Positions 29,139 through 37,539 of a stretch of DNA of 64,000 nt are shown in pieces. The notes below the pieces were generated by a model. That model made no database searches. It was not told where the DNA came from and saw only the letters and a list, made by a program, of their open reading frames with translations. Source of the DNA: Streptomyces sp. SAI-127 (GTDB lineage: Bacteria > Actinomycetota > Actinomycetes > Streptomycetales > Streptomycetaceae); contig NZ_JARXYJ010000001.1 of assembly GCF_029894425.1 (NCBI RefSeq), positions 3,968,001-4,032,000 on the forward strand, given 5' to 3'. Both the position numbers and the translations under genes were made by a program. Every line of letters starts with the position of its first letter. Position 1 is the first letter of the stretch.

Positions 29139-29567
29139 CTAGAGGCTGTACTCCTTCACCACCCGCCGGACCTGGGCGAACAGCATGCCGACGTTGACCG
29201 ACTTGCGGCAGACCACGACGGCCACGACGTCCTGCTGTTCGCTCAGCCGCACGAACAGGTGCGTGAGGTTCTCGCTGTTGACCAGGATCTCCTGGAAGAA
29301 GTGGTTGTCACTGCTGACCCCGCGGCGCTCCTTGAAGACGTCCTCGATCATCACGACCGTACGGCCCTGGAACAGGTCGAGGGTCGCACCCGCCAGGAGG
29401 TCCAGGACCTCCGGCGGGTGGTTCTCGACGGTCTCGTACGACAGCAGCATGCCGGTGGACATGTCGACCACACCGGACGCCACACAGTCGGGGGCGTCGG
29501 TGCGAAGGGACTTGACCAGGCCCATCACCTGGTCGGAGAAACCTGAGGTCATACGCTTCGTCGCCAT
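29139..29567 (-). CDS. Roadblock/LC7-like protein, second copy
   Basis: 142 aa. It has the alpha/beta layout of Roadblock proteins (CVASGVVDMSTGMLLSYETV, then NLTHLFVRLSEQQDVVAVVV) but diverges from the first copy upstream. It starts 4 nt after the preceding gene's stop, so it is in one operon. Roadblock proteins are dimers that regulate small GTPases. No Ras-like GTPase gene is seen here, unlike the classical conservon order. Function is inferred from fold only. Confidence 0.75.
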   Translation of the reverse strand: MATKRMTSGFSDQVMGLVKSLRTDAPDCVASGVVDMSTGMLLSYETVENHPPEVLDLLAGATLDLFQGRTVVMIEDVFKERRGVSSDNHFFQEILVNSENLTHLFVRLSEQQDVVAVVVCRKSVNVGMLFAQVRRVVKEYSL

Positions 29568-29571
29568 CCCT

Positions 29572-29970
29572 TCAGACTCCTTCTGGCGCTTTCTCGGTCG
29601 CCTTGTCGGTGAGGATCGAGCCGATCCGGTTCAGGGTCGGCTGGGTCGCCCGGTGCAGGTGGTCCACGTCCATGCCCTCGTCGCCGACCACGACCATCAG
29701 GGCGGTGTCACCGACGGCGTAGAAGGCGGCGCAGCCGTGGCTGCCGTATGTCACCGTCCGGCGCAGCGTGCCGCGGGCGGTCGCGTCGGCGGTGCGCCGG
29801 GCCAGGCCGAGGCCGGCCGCGGCGAGCGCGGCGAGGCCCTCCGGGTCGATCGAGTCGGCGGTGTCCGCGGCGATGAGCAGTCCGTCCGCGGCGGCGACCG
29901 CGGTGTCGGTGATTCCGGTGACCTGTTCGCGCAGACCACGCATTTCGAGCGCCAGGGCTTTGTGATCCAT
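29572..29970 (-). CDS. Roadblock/LC7 domain protein
   Basis: 132 aa. The core ADGLLIAADTADSIDPEGLA and RRTVTYGSHGCAAFYAVGDT, then LMVVVGDEGMDVDHLHRATQ, fits the Roadblock/LC7 domain. It sits between the DUF4388 gene (42 nt upstream) and the second Roadblock-like gene (4 nt downstream). Together they look like a small signalling operon. No GTPase is present in the neighbourhood. Confidence 0.85.
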   Translation of the reverse strand: MDHKALALEMRGLREQVTGITDTAVAAADGLLIAADTADSIDPEGLAALAAAGLGLARRTADATARGTLRRTVTYGSHGCAAFYAVGDTALMVVVGDEGMDVDHLHRATQPTLNRIGSILTDKATEKAPEGV

Positions 29971-30012
29971 TTACTCAACTCCCCTAATTCTGGTCACGTC
30001 TGATCGGCTTTT

Positions 30013-30831
30013 TCATTTGGGTGTTCCGTTTCGGAGTCGGAAGAAGCTGCCGGGTTTTCGGCGGGGCAGATCGGTTCTCGCCGGGGACGGGGACTGCTCC
30101 ACGGGCGTGGGCGTGCGAGGCCGCAGTTCGTGGCCGTCGGGAAGAGAGCGGACCGCGACGGGTGTGGGCGGACCGGCGCACACCAGGAGCCCCTCGTCGA
30201 GCATGCGCGCGACCTCCACCGTCACGGTGTAGACACCGCGCCCGACCCGGAAGGCGAGGTCGCGGGCCGTACTGCGGCCGTCGGCGAGGGTGAGCAGCTC
30301 GCGCCGCAGGGCCCCTGATGCGCCCTCCGTGCCCGAGCGCACGGGCCGTTCCCGGTCGGGGTGCACCGGGTGCGGCAGCGCGGCCAGGGCGGTGAGTCTG
30401 CGGACCGCGTCGTGCAACAGCCGCAGGGGCGGCTCACCCAGTGGGACCTGCGCGAACGGCTCCGCGGTGGGGTGGCGTTCGCAGTCCTCCACCCGGCCCG
30501 CCGCCATCGCGAACGCGGCGTCGTGCAGGGCCAGCGCGCACACCACACGCAGCTGCGCGGCCCCCGCGTAGCCGTGGGCGATGAGCGCGGTGGCCGGCCA
30601 GCGCGAACCGCCGGACTCCCGCACCAGCTCGGCCCACTGCTCGCCGCTGACCCGCCCGGAGCGCAGCAGCAGCGCCTCGGGACCCGGGGCGCCGGGCGAC
30701 TCCACGGCGACCACCCGGCCGTCCCCGAAGTGGAAGGTGCCACCGGGTGTCCCGGTGATCCGCAGCTCTCCGGTGAAGCCGTCACGGCCGCACGCGGCCA
30801 GGGCCTGTGCCAGGTGTTCGTGGCCCGACAT
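30013..30831 (-). CDS. DUF4388-like protein with C-terminal winged helix
   Basis: 272 aa from ATG 30831, chosen for the GGGGG upstream; an ATG at 30855 lacks a site. The N-terminal half (about 1-75) resembles the DUF4388 sensory domain (DGFTGELRITGTPGGTFHFG, GRVVAVESPGAPGPEALLL). The C-terminal region has a winged-helix-like segment (RRELLTLADGRSTARDLAFR, VTVEVARMLDEGLL). A Pro/Arg-rich tail ends it. DUF4388 proteins accompany Mgl/Roadblock signalling in other bacteria. It heads the three-gene operon. Confidence 0.75.
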   Translation of the reverse strand: MSGHEHLAQALAACGRDGFTGELRITGTPGGTFHFGDGRVVAVESPGAPGPEALLLRSGRVSGEQWAELVRESGGSRWPATALIAHGYAGAAQLRVVCALALHDAAFAMAAGRVEDCERHPTAEPFAQVPLGEPPLRLLHDAVRRLTALAALPHPVHPDRERPVRSGTEGASGALRRELLTLADGRSTARDLAFRVGRGVYTVTVEVARMLDEGLLVCAGPPTPVAVRSLPDGHELRPRTPTPVEQSPSPARTDLPRRKPGSFFRLRNGTPK

Positions 30832-30985
30832 CACATCCCCCGCCGCCTCGCACATACGCCTGATGCGTAGCGCTGAGGAGGGAATGTGTATCAGTCCGGA
30901 CGCATATTCCGGGGGCTGGTTTCCTACCTGCCGCTAGTTGACGGAAGTTGAGTTCGCGGGCTGCTCAAATCATTGTGTTCGGCGC

Positions 30986-32329
30986 TCATTTGACCGAATC
31001 CGAGACAGGTTTTTCAAGGTCCGGGAGAGGTTCCGCCGGACCCTGTTCATCCGCTACTGCCTCGTCCTCGGTCTCGGACGGCTCCGCCTGTTCCTCGGCG
31101 TACGCCTTGAGGTAGCTCACCACCGTGTTCGTCACCGCCACCAGCGGTACGGCCACCACCGCGCCGCCGATGCCGGCCACCATGCCACCCGTCGCGACCG
31201 TGAGGACGACCGCGAGCGGGTGGACGCGCACCGCGCGGCCGAGGATGAACGGCTGGAGGATGTGGCCCTCGATCTGCTGGACGGCGAGGACCACCGCGAG
31301 GGTCATCACCGCCGTGAACACTCCCTGCGTGACCAGCGCGACGAGTACCGCCAGCGCTCCGGAGGCGACCGCGCCCACGAGCGGGATGAACGAGAACAGG
31401 AAGATGAAGACGGCCAGCGGGACGGCCATGGGGACGTCGAGGAAGTAGATGCCGATGCCGATGAAGACGGCGTCGATGAGGGCCACGAGGACCGTGCCGC
31501 GGACGTAGGCGGTCAGGGTGCGCCAGGCGCGCGGTCCCGCGCCGGCCACGGCGGGCCGGGCGGCCGCGGGGACCAGCTTCAGCGTCCACGCCCAGATGCG
31601 CCGGCCGTCGTAGAGCAGGAAGAGCGTGGAGAAGAAGGTCAGCAGTATGCCGGTGAGCGCCTCCACGACGACCTGGACGCCCTCCAGGCCCGCCGAGGTG
31701 ATCTGGTCGGTGTTGGCGCCGACCGCTTCCCGCAGGTTCTTGGCGATCTGGTTGATCTGCTTGTCGGTGACGTGGAAGGGGCTCTTCAGGAGCCAGTTGC
31801 GCAGGTCGTCGATGCCGCTCTGGATCTGGTCGGAGAGGTCGTCGATGTTCTCCATGACCTGCCAGGTCACGAACCAGCCCATCAGGCCGATCACGACGAA
31901 GCCCAGGATCGCGGTGAGGGCGGTGGCGGGCCCGCGCGGGACGCCGTGCCGCATGAGGCGGGCCACCGTCGGCTGGAGCAGCGCGGTGATGAGCAGGGCG
32001 ACGACGAAGGCGAAGACGACGAGCTGTACGGAGCTGATGACCCGCATCAGCACCCAGACGGTGCCCGCGAGCACCAGGAGCCGCCAGCCGGCCTCGGCGG
32101 CGACCCGTACGCCCCACGGCACGGCCTGCGCCGGATCGGGGCGGGGGACCAGCACGACGGGCGCGCGGGAGGCGGCGCTCGACGGCTTCCTCGGCCGGCG
32201 CTCGGGCTGCTCGGCCGAGTCGGCCTCGGCCTCCTCGCGGGCCACCTCCGCGCGGCGCTCGTCCAAGCGCTCACCCATATCGGTCAGTCGGGTTCCGATC
32301 CGACCGAGCCACCCTGGCACTCGCGACAT
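30986..32329 (-). CDS. AI-2E family (PerM-like) membrane permease
   Basis: 447 aa from ATG 32329, with GAGGA upstream. The first 80 residues are charged (GERLDERRAEVAREEAEADS) and cytosolic. Eight or so hydrophobic segments follow, with the central IDDLSDQIQSGIDDLRNWLL and late LIDAVFIGIGIYFLDVPMAV and GHILQPFILGRAVRVHPLAV typical of AI-2E/PerM proteins. The family contains exporters and Na+/H+ antiporters, so the substrate is uncertain. It ends in a cytosolic acidic tail. Confidence 0.9.
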   Translation of the reverse strand: MSRVPGWLGRIGTRLTDMGERLDERRAEVAREEAEADSAEQPERRPRKPSSAASRAPVVLVPRPDPAQAVPWGVRVAAEAGWRLLVLAGTVWVLMRVISSVQLVVFAFVVALLITALLQPTVARLMRHGVPRGPATALTAILGFVVIGLMGWFVTWQVMENIDDLSDQIQSGIDDLRNWLLKSPFHVTDKQINQIAKNLREAVGANTDQITSAGLEGVQVVVEALTGILLTFFSTLFLLYDGRRIWAWTLKLVPAAARPAVAGAGPRAWRTLTAYVRGTVLVALIDAVFIGIGIYFLDVPMAVPLAVFIFLFSFIPLVGAVASGALAVLVALVTQGVFTAVMTLAVVLAVQQIEGHILQPFILGRAVRVHPLAVVLTVATGGMVAGIGGAVVAVPLVAVTNTVVSYLKAYAEEQAEPSETEDEAVADEQGPAEPLPDLEKPVSDSVK

Positions 32330-32399
32330 GATCCGTCCTCTTCCCCCGTCTCTCCTCACCACTCCCCCCTGGAGTCGTCCGGTCCGACCGTACATGGCA

Positions 32400-32432
32400 G
32401 AAGCCCCTCCCCCTAGGACGGGGAGGGGCTTC
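32400..32432. terminator. hairpin terminator of the transglycosylase gene
   Basis: GAAGCCCCTCCCC and GGGGAGGGGCTTC form a 13-bp perfect stem 23 bp past the lytic transglycosylase stop, between it and the AI-2E gene start. There is no U-tract. Confidence 0.75.
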
Positions 32433-32455
32433 GCGAGGTTGAGAGCCGGGCGCGC

Positions 32456-33139
32456 TCAGTACCAGTGGTTGGCCTGCCAGAACGACCAGGCCTCACAGGG
32501 GCTGCCGTACCGGCTGTCCATGTAGTTGAGGCCCCACTTGATCTGGGTGGCCGGGTTGGTCTGCCAGTCGGCGCCGACCGACGACATCTTGGAGCCCGGC
32601 AGGGCCTGGAAGAGACCGTAGGCACCGGAGGAGGCGTTGACGGCCTGATAGTTCCAGCTGGACTCGTGGTCCACGATGTTGCTGAAGCACTGGAACTGCC
32701 CGCTCGGCACCATCGAGGCAGCCATCGACTGGATCTGCGCGATGGTGTACGAGCTCTGGACCGGGAAGCTGGAGGAGCTCCTGCTGGCCTTTTCCTTGGC
32801 CTCGGCGCGCTCCTTGGCTTCCTTGGCCGCCTGCTCGGCGGCCTCCTTCTTCTCGATCGCGGACTTGGCGGCGGCCTTGCGCGCCGACTCCTCCGCGATC
32901 TTCTTGGCGCTCGCGTCCGCGGCGATGGCCTGGGTGTCGGCCTGCTGCGTGAGGGACGCGGTCTGCACCTGAGCCTGCTCACCCGCGGGGATGTCCGCCA
33001 GGAGCGTCGTGTCGGCTGCCGTCGTCTCGGCGTCGTTCGGCTGCGCGACACTGCCGGAGGCAACTCCGACAACGCTTCCTACAGCGGTGACCGCGGTGGC
33101 GGAGGCCACTGCGAATCCCCGGACCGAAATCGGGCTCAC
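32456..33139 (-). CDS. secreted lytic transglycosylase-like protein with coiled coil
   Basis: 227 aa from GTG 33139, preceded by GGAAGGAAAC, a better site than the ATG at 33157. A signal peptide with hydrophobic core VASATAVTAVGSVVGVA opens it. Residues about 45-125 form an Ala/Lys/Glu coiled coil. The C-terminal lysozyme-like domain (about 130-227) has DHESSWNYQAVNASSGAYGL, with the catalytic Glu in HESSW, and QALPGSKMSSVGADW, ending in WQANHWY. It would cut the glycan strands of peptidoglycan outside the cell. Confidence 0.9.
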   Translation of the reverse strand: MSPISVRGFAVASATAVTAVGSVVGVASGSVAQPNDAETTAADTTLLADIPAGEQAQVQTASLTQQADTQAIAADASAKKIAEESARKAAAKSAIEKKEAAEQAAKEAKERAEAKEKASRSSSSFPVQSSYTIAQIQSMAASMVPSGQFQCFSNIVDHESSWNYQAVNASSGAYGLFQALPGSKMSSVGADWQTNPATQIKWGLNYMDSRYGSPCEAWSFWQANHWY

Positions 33140-33566
33140 ACGGTTTCCTTCCAGCATCGCCCGCTTCGGTGACCCTGGCGGACGCAATCGTGCCCCTAGA
33201 CACTGGCCTCCCAACTAACGGGGTCACGGGAGGCACGGGCCCGGTGGGCAACTCCCTCGCGGGAGCGCCGCATGGTGCGCGGGCGGCATACGACGACGCT
33301 GTGGAGTTGGGGTGGTGTTGCTGTGGTGCCGTACCGCTGGGGGTACAGGTGTGTCGTATGCGGGGCCTGACAGGAATGAGACTCTGCCGTAACCGGACGC
33401 CGGGTGGCAATTCTGAGTTGCGTGTGAAAGCTCACATCCCGTTTGGGCCCTGGGATTTCGAGAAACAGCTCCACGCGAAGGCGCCGCCCGGCTAGGCTCT
33501 TGGCCTTTCCGGACGGCGCCAACTGGCCCTGAATACCCCAGTTTTCCTCAGATCTGGCAGATTGCC
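33140..33566. other. 427-bp intergenic region upstream of the transglycosylase
   Basis: No coding ORF is supported on either strand. It contains a 9-bp inverted repeat GCATACGAC (33286-33294) / GTCGTATGC (33353-33361). Inside that is GTACC (33331-33335) paired with GGTAC (33342-33346), so a folded 5' leader is possible. A TGTGA-N4-TCACA site is at 33423-33436. I looked for the ydaO-type c-di-AMP riboswitch core often found before such genes and did not find it. Confidence 0.45.
33423..33436. promoter_or_regulatory. Crp-like palindrome
   Basis: TGTGA-AAGC-TCACA also reads GTG-N6-CAC, the core of the Streptomyces Crp site. It lies about 285 bp before the transglycosylase start. Functional binding is a guess. 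Confidence 0.35.
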
Positions 33567-34892
33567 TTAGATCTGACCGTCTTCGAGCATTTCGGTCACA
33601 AGGGCCGCGATCTGGGACCTCTCGGACCTCGTCAGCGTGACGTGGGCGAAGAGGGGGTGCCCCTTCAGCTTCTCCACCACGGCGACCACACCGTCGTAGC
33701 GACCGACCCTCAGATTGTCCCGCTGGGCCACGTCATGGGTCAGAACGACCCGTGAATTCGCGCCGATTCGGGACAGAACGGTGAGAAGTACATTCCGTTC
33801 CAGGGACTGCGCCTCGTCCACGATCACGAACGCGTCGTGGAGCGAGCGGCCGCGGATGTGGGTGAGCGGCAGAACCTCGAGCATGCCGCGCGCGGTGACC
33901 TCCTCGATGACCTCGCGGCTGGTGACCGCGGACAGCGTGTCGAAGACCGCCTGCGCCCAGGGGCTCATCTTCTCGGACTCGGAGCCCGGCAGATAGCCCA
34001 GTTCCTGCCCGCCGACCGCGTAGAGCGGACGGAACACCATGACCTTCTTGTGCTGGCGGCGCTCCAGGACCGCCTCGAGACCCGCGCACAGCGCGAGCGC
34101 CGACTTGCCGGTGCCGGCCCGGCCGCCCATGGACACGATCCCGATGTCCGGGTCGAGGAGGATGTCCAGCGCGATGCGCTGCTCCGCGCTCCTCCCCTTG
34201 ATGCCGAACGCCTCCCGGTCGCCGCGCACCAGACGGACGTTGCCCTCGGGCGAGACCCGGCCGAGGGCCTTGCCACGCTCCGAATGGATCGTCAGCCCCG
34301 TGTGCACGGGGATGTCGGCGGCCTCGGGAACGTAGACATGCCCCTCCTCGAAGAGGATGTCCACCTGTTCGCCCGGCAGGGTCAGCTCGGACATTCCGGT
34401 CCAGCCGGAGTTCTCCGTGATGGCGAGCTCGGCGCGGTACTCCTCGGCGAGGAGTCCGACCGAGGACGCCTTGATCCTGAGCGGGAGGTCCTTCGACACG
34501 ACGGTGACGTCGAATCCCTCGGCCTGCAGGTTGCGGGCGACCGCGAGGATGCGGGAGTCGTTGTCACCAAGGCGGTATCCGGACGGCAGCACGCTGGGGT
34601 CCGAGTGGTTGAGCTCGACACGGACGGTCCCGCCGAGTTCCCCGATCGGGATGGGGGCGTCGAGTCGACCGAACCGGACCCGGAACTCGTCGAGCAGGCG
34701 AAGGGCCTGCCGGGCGAAGTAGCCGAGTTCGGGATGGTGCCTCTTCGCCTCCAGCTCCGTGACCACGACGATCGGGAGCACTACTTCGTGCTCGTCGAAG
34801 CGGTTCAGGGCGTTCGGGTCGGCCAGCAGGACGCTGGTGTCGAGAACGTAGGTGCGCCGGTCAGGCATGCGGCGCTTTGTGCTGGTCACCAC
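33567..34892 (-). CDS. PhoH-family ATPase with PIN domain
   Basis: 441 aa from GTG 34892 (GTGGTGACC), with GGGGGT upstream. The N-terminal PIN ribonuclease domain (about 13-150) starts [15 protein letters not shown]. The PhoH P-loop [12 protein letters not shown] is at about 252-263, with Walker [13 protein letters not shown] and the later [17 protein letters not shown]-PhoH (PhoH2) proteins are RNA helicase/nuclease enzymes linked to toxin-antitoxin-like RNA decay. It is not followed closely by another co-directional gene. Confidence 0.92.
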   Translation of the reverse strand: MVTSTKRRMPDRRTYVLDTSVLLADPNALNRFDEHEVVLPIVVVTELEAKRHHPELGYFARQALRLLDEFRVRFGRLDAPIPIGELGGTVRVELNHSDPSVLPSGYRLGDNDSRILAVARNLQAEGFDVTVVSKDLPLRIKASSVGLLAEEYRAELAITENSGWTGMSELTLPGEQVDILFEEGHVYVPEAADIPVHTGLTIHSERGKALGRVSPEGNVRLVRGDREAFGIKGRSAEQRIALDILLDPDIGIVSMGGRAGTGKSALALCAGLEAVLERRQHKKVMVFRPLYAVGGQELGYLPGSESEKMSPWAQAVFDTLSAVTSREVIEEVTARGMLEVLPLTHIRGRSLHDAFVIVDEAQSLERNVLLTVLSRIGANSRVVLTHDVAQRDNLRVGRYDGVVAVVEKLKGHPLFAHVTLTRSERSQIAALVTEMLEDGQI

Positions 34893-35233
34893 GGAAGGAC
34901 GTACCCCCTCGGATGAGGTCGGGGAGCGACGGAGTGGAGCTGGACCGGTCGTCGGCCCGTTTGCACGGACCGGGAACCGGCCCTCCACTGCTTCTTCCGT
35001 GCTGTGACCGCACGGTCGAGCTGGTGCAAGGGGCCTCCCGGGCGGACGGCCCCGTGCCGTCCGCTGAGATCCGACACCCGTGGTTCGGGCATCGACCTGA
35101 CAGGCTTATGCCCTCGAACAAGCGATGCCATGCCAGCTCATGTGACGACGCCCTGGTGAACTCCTGGGGATCTGGGGGTATCCCCCTGAAAACGCGACAC
35201 TTCCGCCCCGAACGGGGTACCCGGAGAGGTTGG
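34893..35233. other. intergenic region without a supported gene
   Basis: 341 bp between the PhoH start and the prenyltransferase stop, both minus-strand. It presumably holds the PhoH promoter. A short CCCC-GTTC-GGGG hairpin lies about 25 bp past the prenyltransferase stop and could be a weak terminator. Nothing else is recognised. Confidence 0.4.
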
Positions 35234-36007
35234 TCAGCCGCCGTAGCGGCGGTGGCGTGCCGCGTAGTCGCGCAGCGCGCGCAGGAAGTCGACCTTGCGG
35301 AAGGCCGGCCAGAAGACCTCGCAGAAGTAGTACTCCGAGTGAGCGGTCTGCCACAGCATGAATCCGGACAGCCGCTGCTCACCGCTGGTACGGATCACGA
35401 GGTCGGGGTCGGGCTGGTCGCCGGTGTAGAGATGGCGGCCGATCATGTCGATGTCGACGGCCTCGGCGAGCTCCTCCATCGAGGTGCCCTTGTCCTGCGC
35501 GTCCAGCAGCATCGACCGTACGGCGTCGGCGATCTCCTGGCGGCCGCCATAGCCGATGGCGACGTTGACGAGTATGCCGTCGACGTGGGCGGTGGACTCC
35601 TCCGCCTCCTTCAGCGCCGTCTGCATCGGGGAGGGCAGCAGGTCGGGGGTGCCGACGTGGTGGACCCGCCAGCGGCCGTCGGCGGCGAGGGTGCGCACGA
35701 CGTCCTCGATGATGCCGAGGAGGGGGCCGAGCTCCTCCGGCGGACGGTTGAAGTTGTCCGTCGACAGCAGCCAGAGGGTGACGACCTCGACGTCCGTCTC
35801 GGAGCACCAGCCGAGGAACTCCTCGATCTTCTCCGCGCCGGCCCGGTGGCCGTCGACGGGGGTGGAACCGGCTGCCTTCGCCCAGCGCCGACTGCCGTCC
35901 ACGATGACACCGATGTGCTTGGGCACCTGGGCGTGGTCCAGGTGGCCTTCCACCCGGCGTGCGTAGAGCCTGACGAGCAGGCCGCGCAGCTTGTCGCGCA
36001 GGTTCAC
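35234..36007 (-). CDS. isoprenyl transferase (cis-prenyltransferase, UppS-like)
   Basis: 257 aa. The catalytic Asp is D37 in VIVDGSRRWAK, where the usual DGN reads DGS, a serine at 39. Other motifs are intact: DGHRAGAEKI, WLLSTDNFNRPPEEL, VNVAIGYGGRQEI, DPDLVIRTSGEQRLSGF and WQTAHSEYYF. It condenses IPP onto an allylic diphosphate to make polyprenyl diphosphates for wall lipid carriers. Streptomyces usually has two such genes, so this could be a shorter-chain or secondary enzyme. The leader upstream holds an unusual terminator-like element. Confidence 0.93.
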   Translation of the reverse strand: MNLRDKLRGLLVRLYARRVEGHLDHAQVPKHIGVIVDGSRRWAKAAGSTPVDGHRAGAEKIEEFLGWCSETDVEVVTLWLLSTDNFNRPPEELGPLLGIIEDVVRTLAADGRWRVHHVGTPDLLPSPMQTALKEAEESTAHVDGILVNVAIGYGGRQEIADAVRSMLLDAQDKGTSMEELAEAVDIDMIGRHLYTGDQPDPDLVIRTSGEQRLSGFMLWQTAHSEYYFCEVFWPAFRKVDFLRALRDYAARHRRYGG

Positions 36008-36692
36008 GTGATTGTCAGCCCCTTTGACGGATGGCGGTCCCCGCGGCTAGAGCGTACCGGGGGATGCGGGAAGCCCGGTGTGCGGGGGGGGCCATCTGTC
36101 CGTGCGCTCCTGCGTGTTGTGGGGGCCGGTGGCGTCGGCGCGGCGGAGCCGCGTATGCCCTTCGGGTGGGTGGCCCCTGCGCCGGCGGGAAGAAGCGCCC
36201 TGGTCCGCGCGAGAAAAAACGGGCCGGTCCGTGGGGGGGAGACGGACCGGCCCGAGGGGGGGTTTCCACCATAACCCTTCGTGAGGGATGGTGTGTGCAT
36301 CGGCGCTCCACAACTACTCTCCGGAGTCGGGCGGCGACGGCGCGGTGGCCGGTCGAAGGCCTGCTCATGGGGGTTTCGTGGCCGAATCACGGCGGAATCA
36401 TGGAGATGCGAGGCATCGCCCAAGCGGGTGACTCCGGGTCGGAACGTTTCTTTGACGCCGGGAAGTGGGCGCGGCACCGCGCAGCCCCCTCCTCTGCGCG
36501 GTGCCACCGCGCAGCTTTGCTGGCGCGAATTGCCTCGCTTTGAATTTACGTCAACAGCAGTCAGGATGCGAGCCGCCTGGAATAACGATGTGGAAACCCC
36601 GTGAAGACCATGGATATGCGGGGCAGATCGACACGTGATGCACCGGTTGTCCGATTTGCAGCTATCTGGGGGGCCATCCGCAGCCGTGAACG
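36008..36692. other. 685-bp region with a terminator-like leader upstream of the prenyltransferase
   Basis: No annotated-looking gene is present. On the minus strand, a -35-like TTGACG (36549-36554) with no clear -10, a hairpin with CCAT/ATGG and CCCT/AGGG arms (about 36266-36291), and a strong terminator (36213-36253) occur in order before the prenyltransferase. A short ORF from ATG 36300 (MHTPSLTKGYGG, after GGAGCGCCG) reads through the hairpins. It could be an attenuator with a leader peptide or a terminated small RNA. Confidence 0.45.
36213..36253 (-). terminator. strong intrinsic terminator 206 bp before the prenyltransferase gene
   Basis: GGGCCGGTCCGT (36221-36232) pairs with ACGGACCGGCCC (36242-36253), and six T residues follow on the minus strand (36214-36219). 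No gene end lies within 400 bp upstream on that strand, so it may attenuate the downstream gene or end a small RNA. Confidence 0.75.
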
Positions 36693-37481
36693 TCAGGCGC
36701 GTGGCTTACGGGCCTCCAGGAGATGGCGGCTGCTGTGCGCCACGAAGGAGCCCTCGGACTCGATCCGCTCGTGCAGGGACCGAAGACGGGGCTCGTACTC
36801 GGCCACATTGAAGCCGGGGACCATCCACACCACCTTGCGCAGGAAGTGGACGACGGCGGCGATGTCGTGGAACTCGATCCGCAGCCGCTCGGCGCGCAGG
36901 TCGACGATCTCCAGTCCGGCGGCCTCGGCGGCGGCGCGCTCGCGGTCCGGGTGGCGGTCCGAGCTCTGCGCCTCCGGCTGCGGGCCGAGGAAGTGCTCGA
37001 CGAGTTCGAAGACGCTGCGCGGGCCGACGTGCTGGCCGAAGTACGTGCCGCCGGGCTGCAGCACGCGCGCGATCTCCGCCCACTGGGGGTTGACCGGGTG
37101 CCGGCTGCTGACCAGGTCGAAGGTGTCGTCGGCGAAGGGCAGCGGCGCGTCCTCCGGTGCGGCGACGACCACGATGCCGCGCGGACGCAGCAGGACGGTG
37201 GCCTTGGTGACGTTCGGCGGCCAGCCCTCGGTGGCCGCGGCGAGCAGGGGCGTCTTGACCCCCTGCCCGAGGGCGAAGTCCATGACCTCGCCGCCGCCGG
37301 TCTGGATGTCGAGCGAGGCGGTGGCACCGGCCAGGCGGTCGCCGAGGGCGCGGGCGAACCCCCACGAGGGCCGCGCCTCGGTGGCCCGCCCCTCGAACCA
37401 CGAGAAGTCCCAGCCCTCGGTGGGCACGGCGGCGCCCTCGGCGACGAGGTCCTCGAACGGGCGGGTGCGGTGGGAGGTCAT
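36693..37481 (-). CDS. SAM-dependent class I methyltransferase
   Basis: 262 aa from ATG 37481. The SAM-binding motif I region is SLDIQTGGGEVMDFALGQG, with later ALPFADDTFDLVSSRHPVNP and ARVLQPGGTYFGQHVGP as in Rossmann-fold methyltransferases. Upstream NSW-like sequence (GWDFSWFEGRATEARPSWG) resembles the family of small-molecule or tRNA-modifying enzymes, but the substrate is not known. It lies downstream of an LLM oxidoreductase (58 nt) and a RibD-like gene, likely one transcript. Confidence 0.88.
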   Translation of the reverse strand: MTSHRTRPFEDLVAEGAAVPTEGWDFSWFEGRATEARPSWGFARALGDRLAGATASLDIQTGGGEVMDFALGQGVKTPLLAAATEGWPPNVTKATVLLRPRGIVVVAAPEDAPLPFADDTFDLVSSRHPVNPQWAEIARVLQPGGTYFGQHVGPRSVFELVEHFLGPQPEAQSSDRHPDRERAAAEAAGLEIVDLRAERLRIEFHDIAAVVHFLRKVVWMVPGFNVAEYEPRLRSLHERIESEGSFVAHSSRHLLEARKPRA

Positions 37482-37539
37482 GGGAGTGATCGTCGCAGGA
37501 TGACAGGGGCGGGCGCCGCCCATTTTTTCGCCCAGCGGA

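Noticed and set aside
33140..33566. Possible ydaO-type c-di-AMP riboswitch before the transglycosylase
   Set aside because: The conserved core elements of that riboswitch were not found on either strand of the leader.
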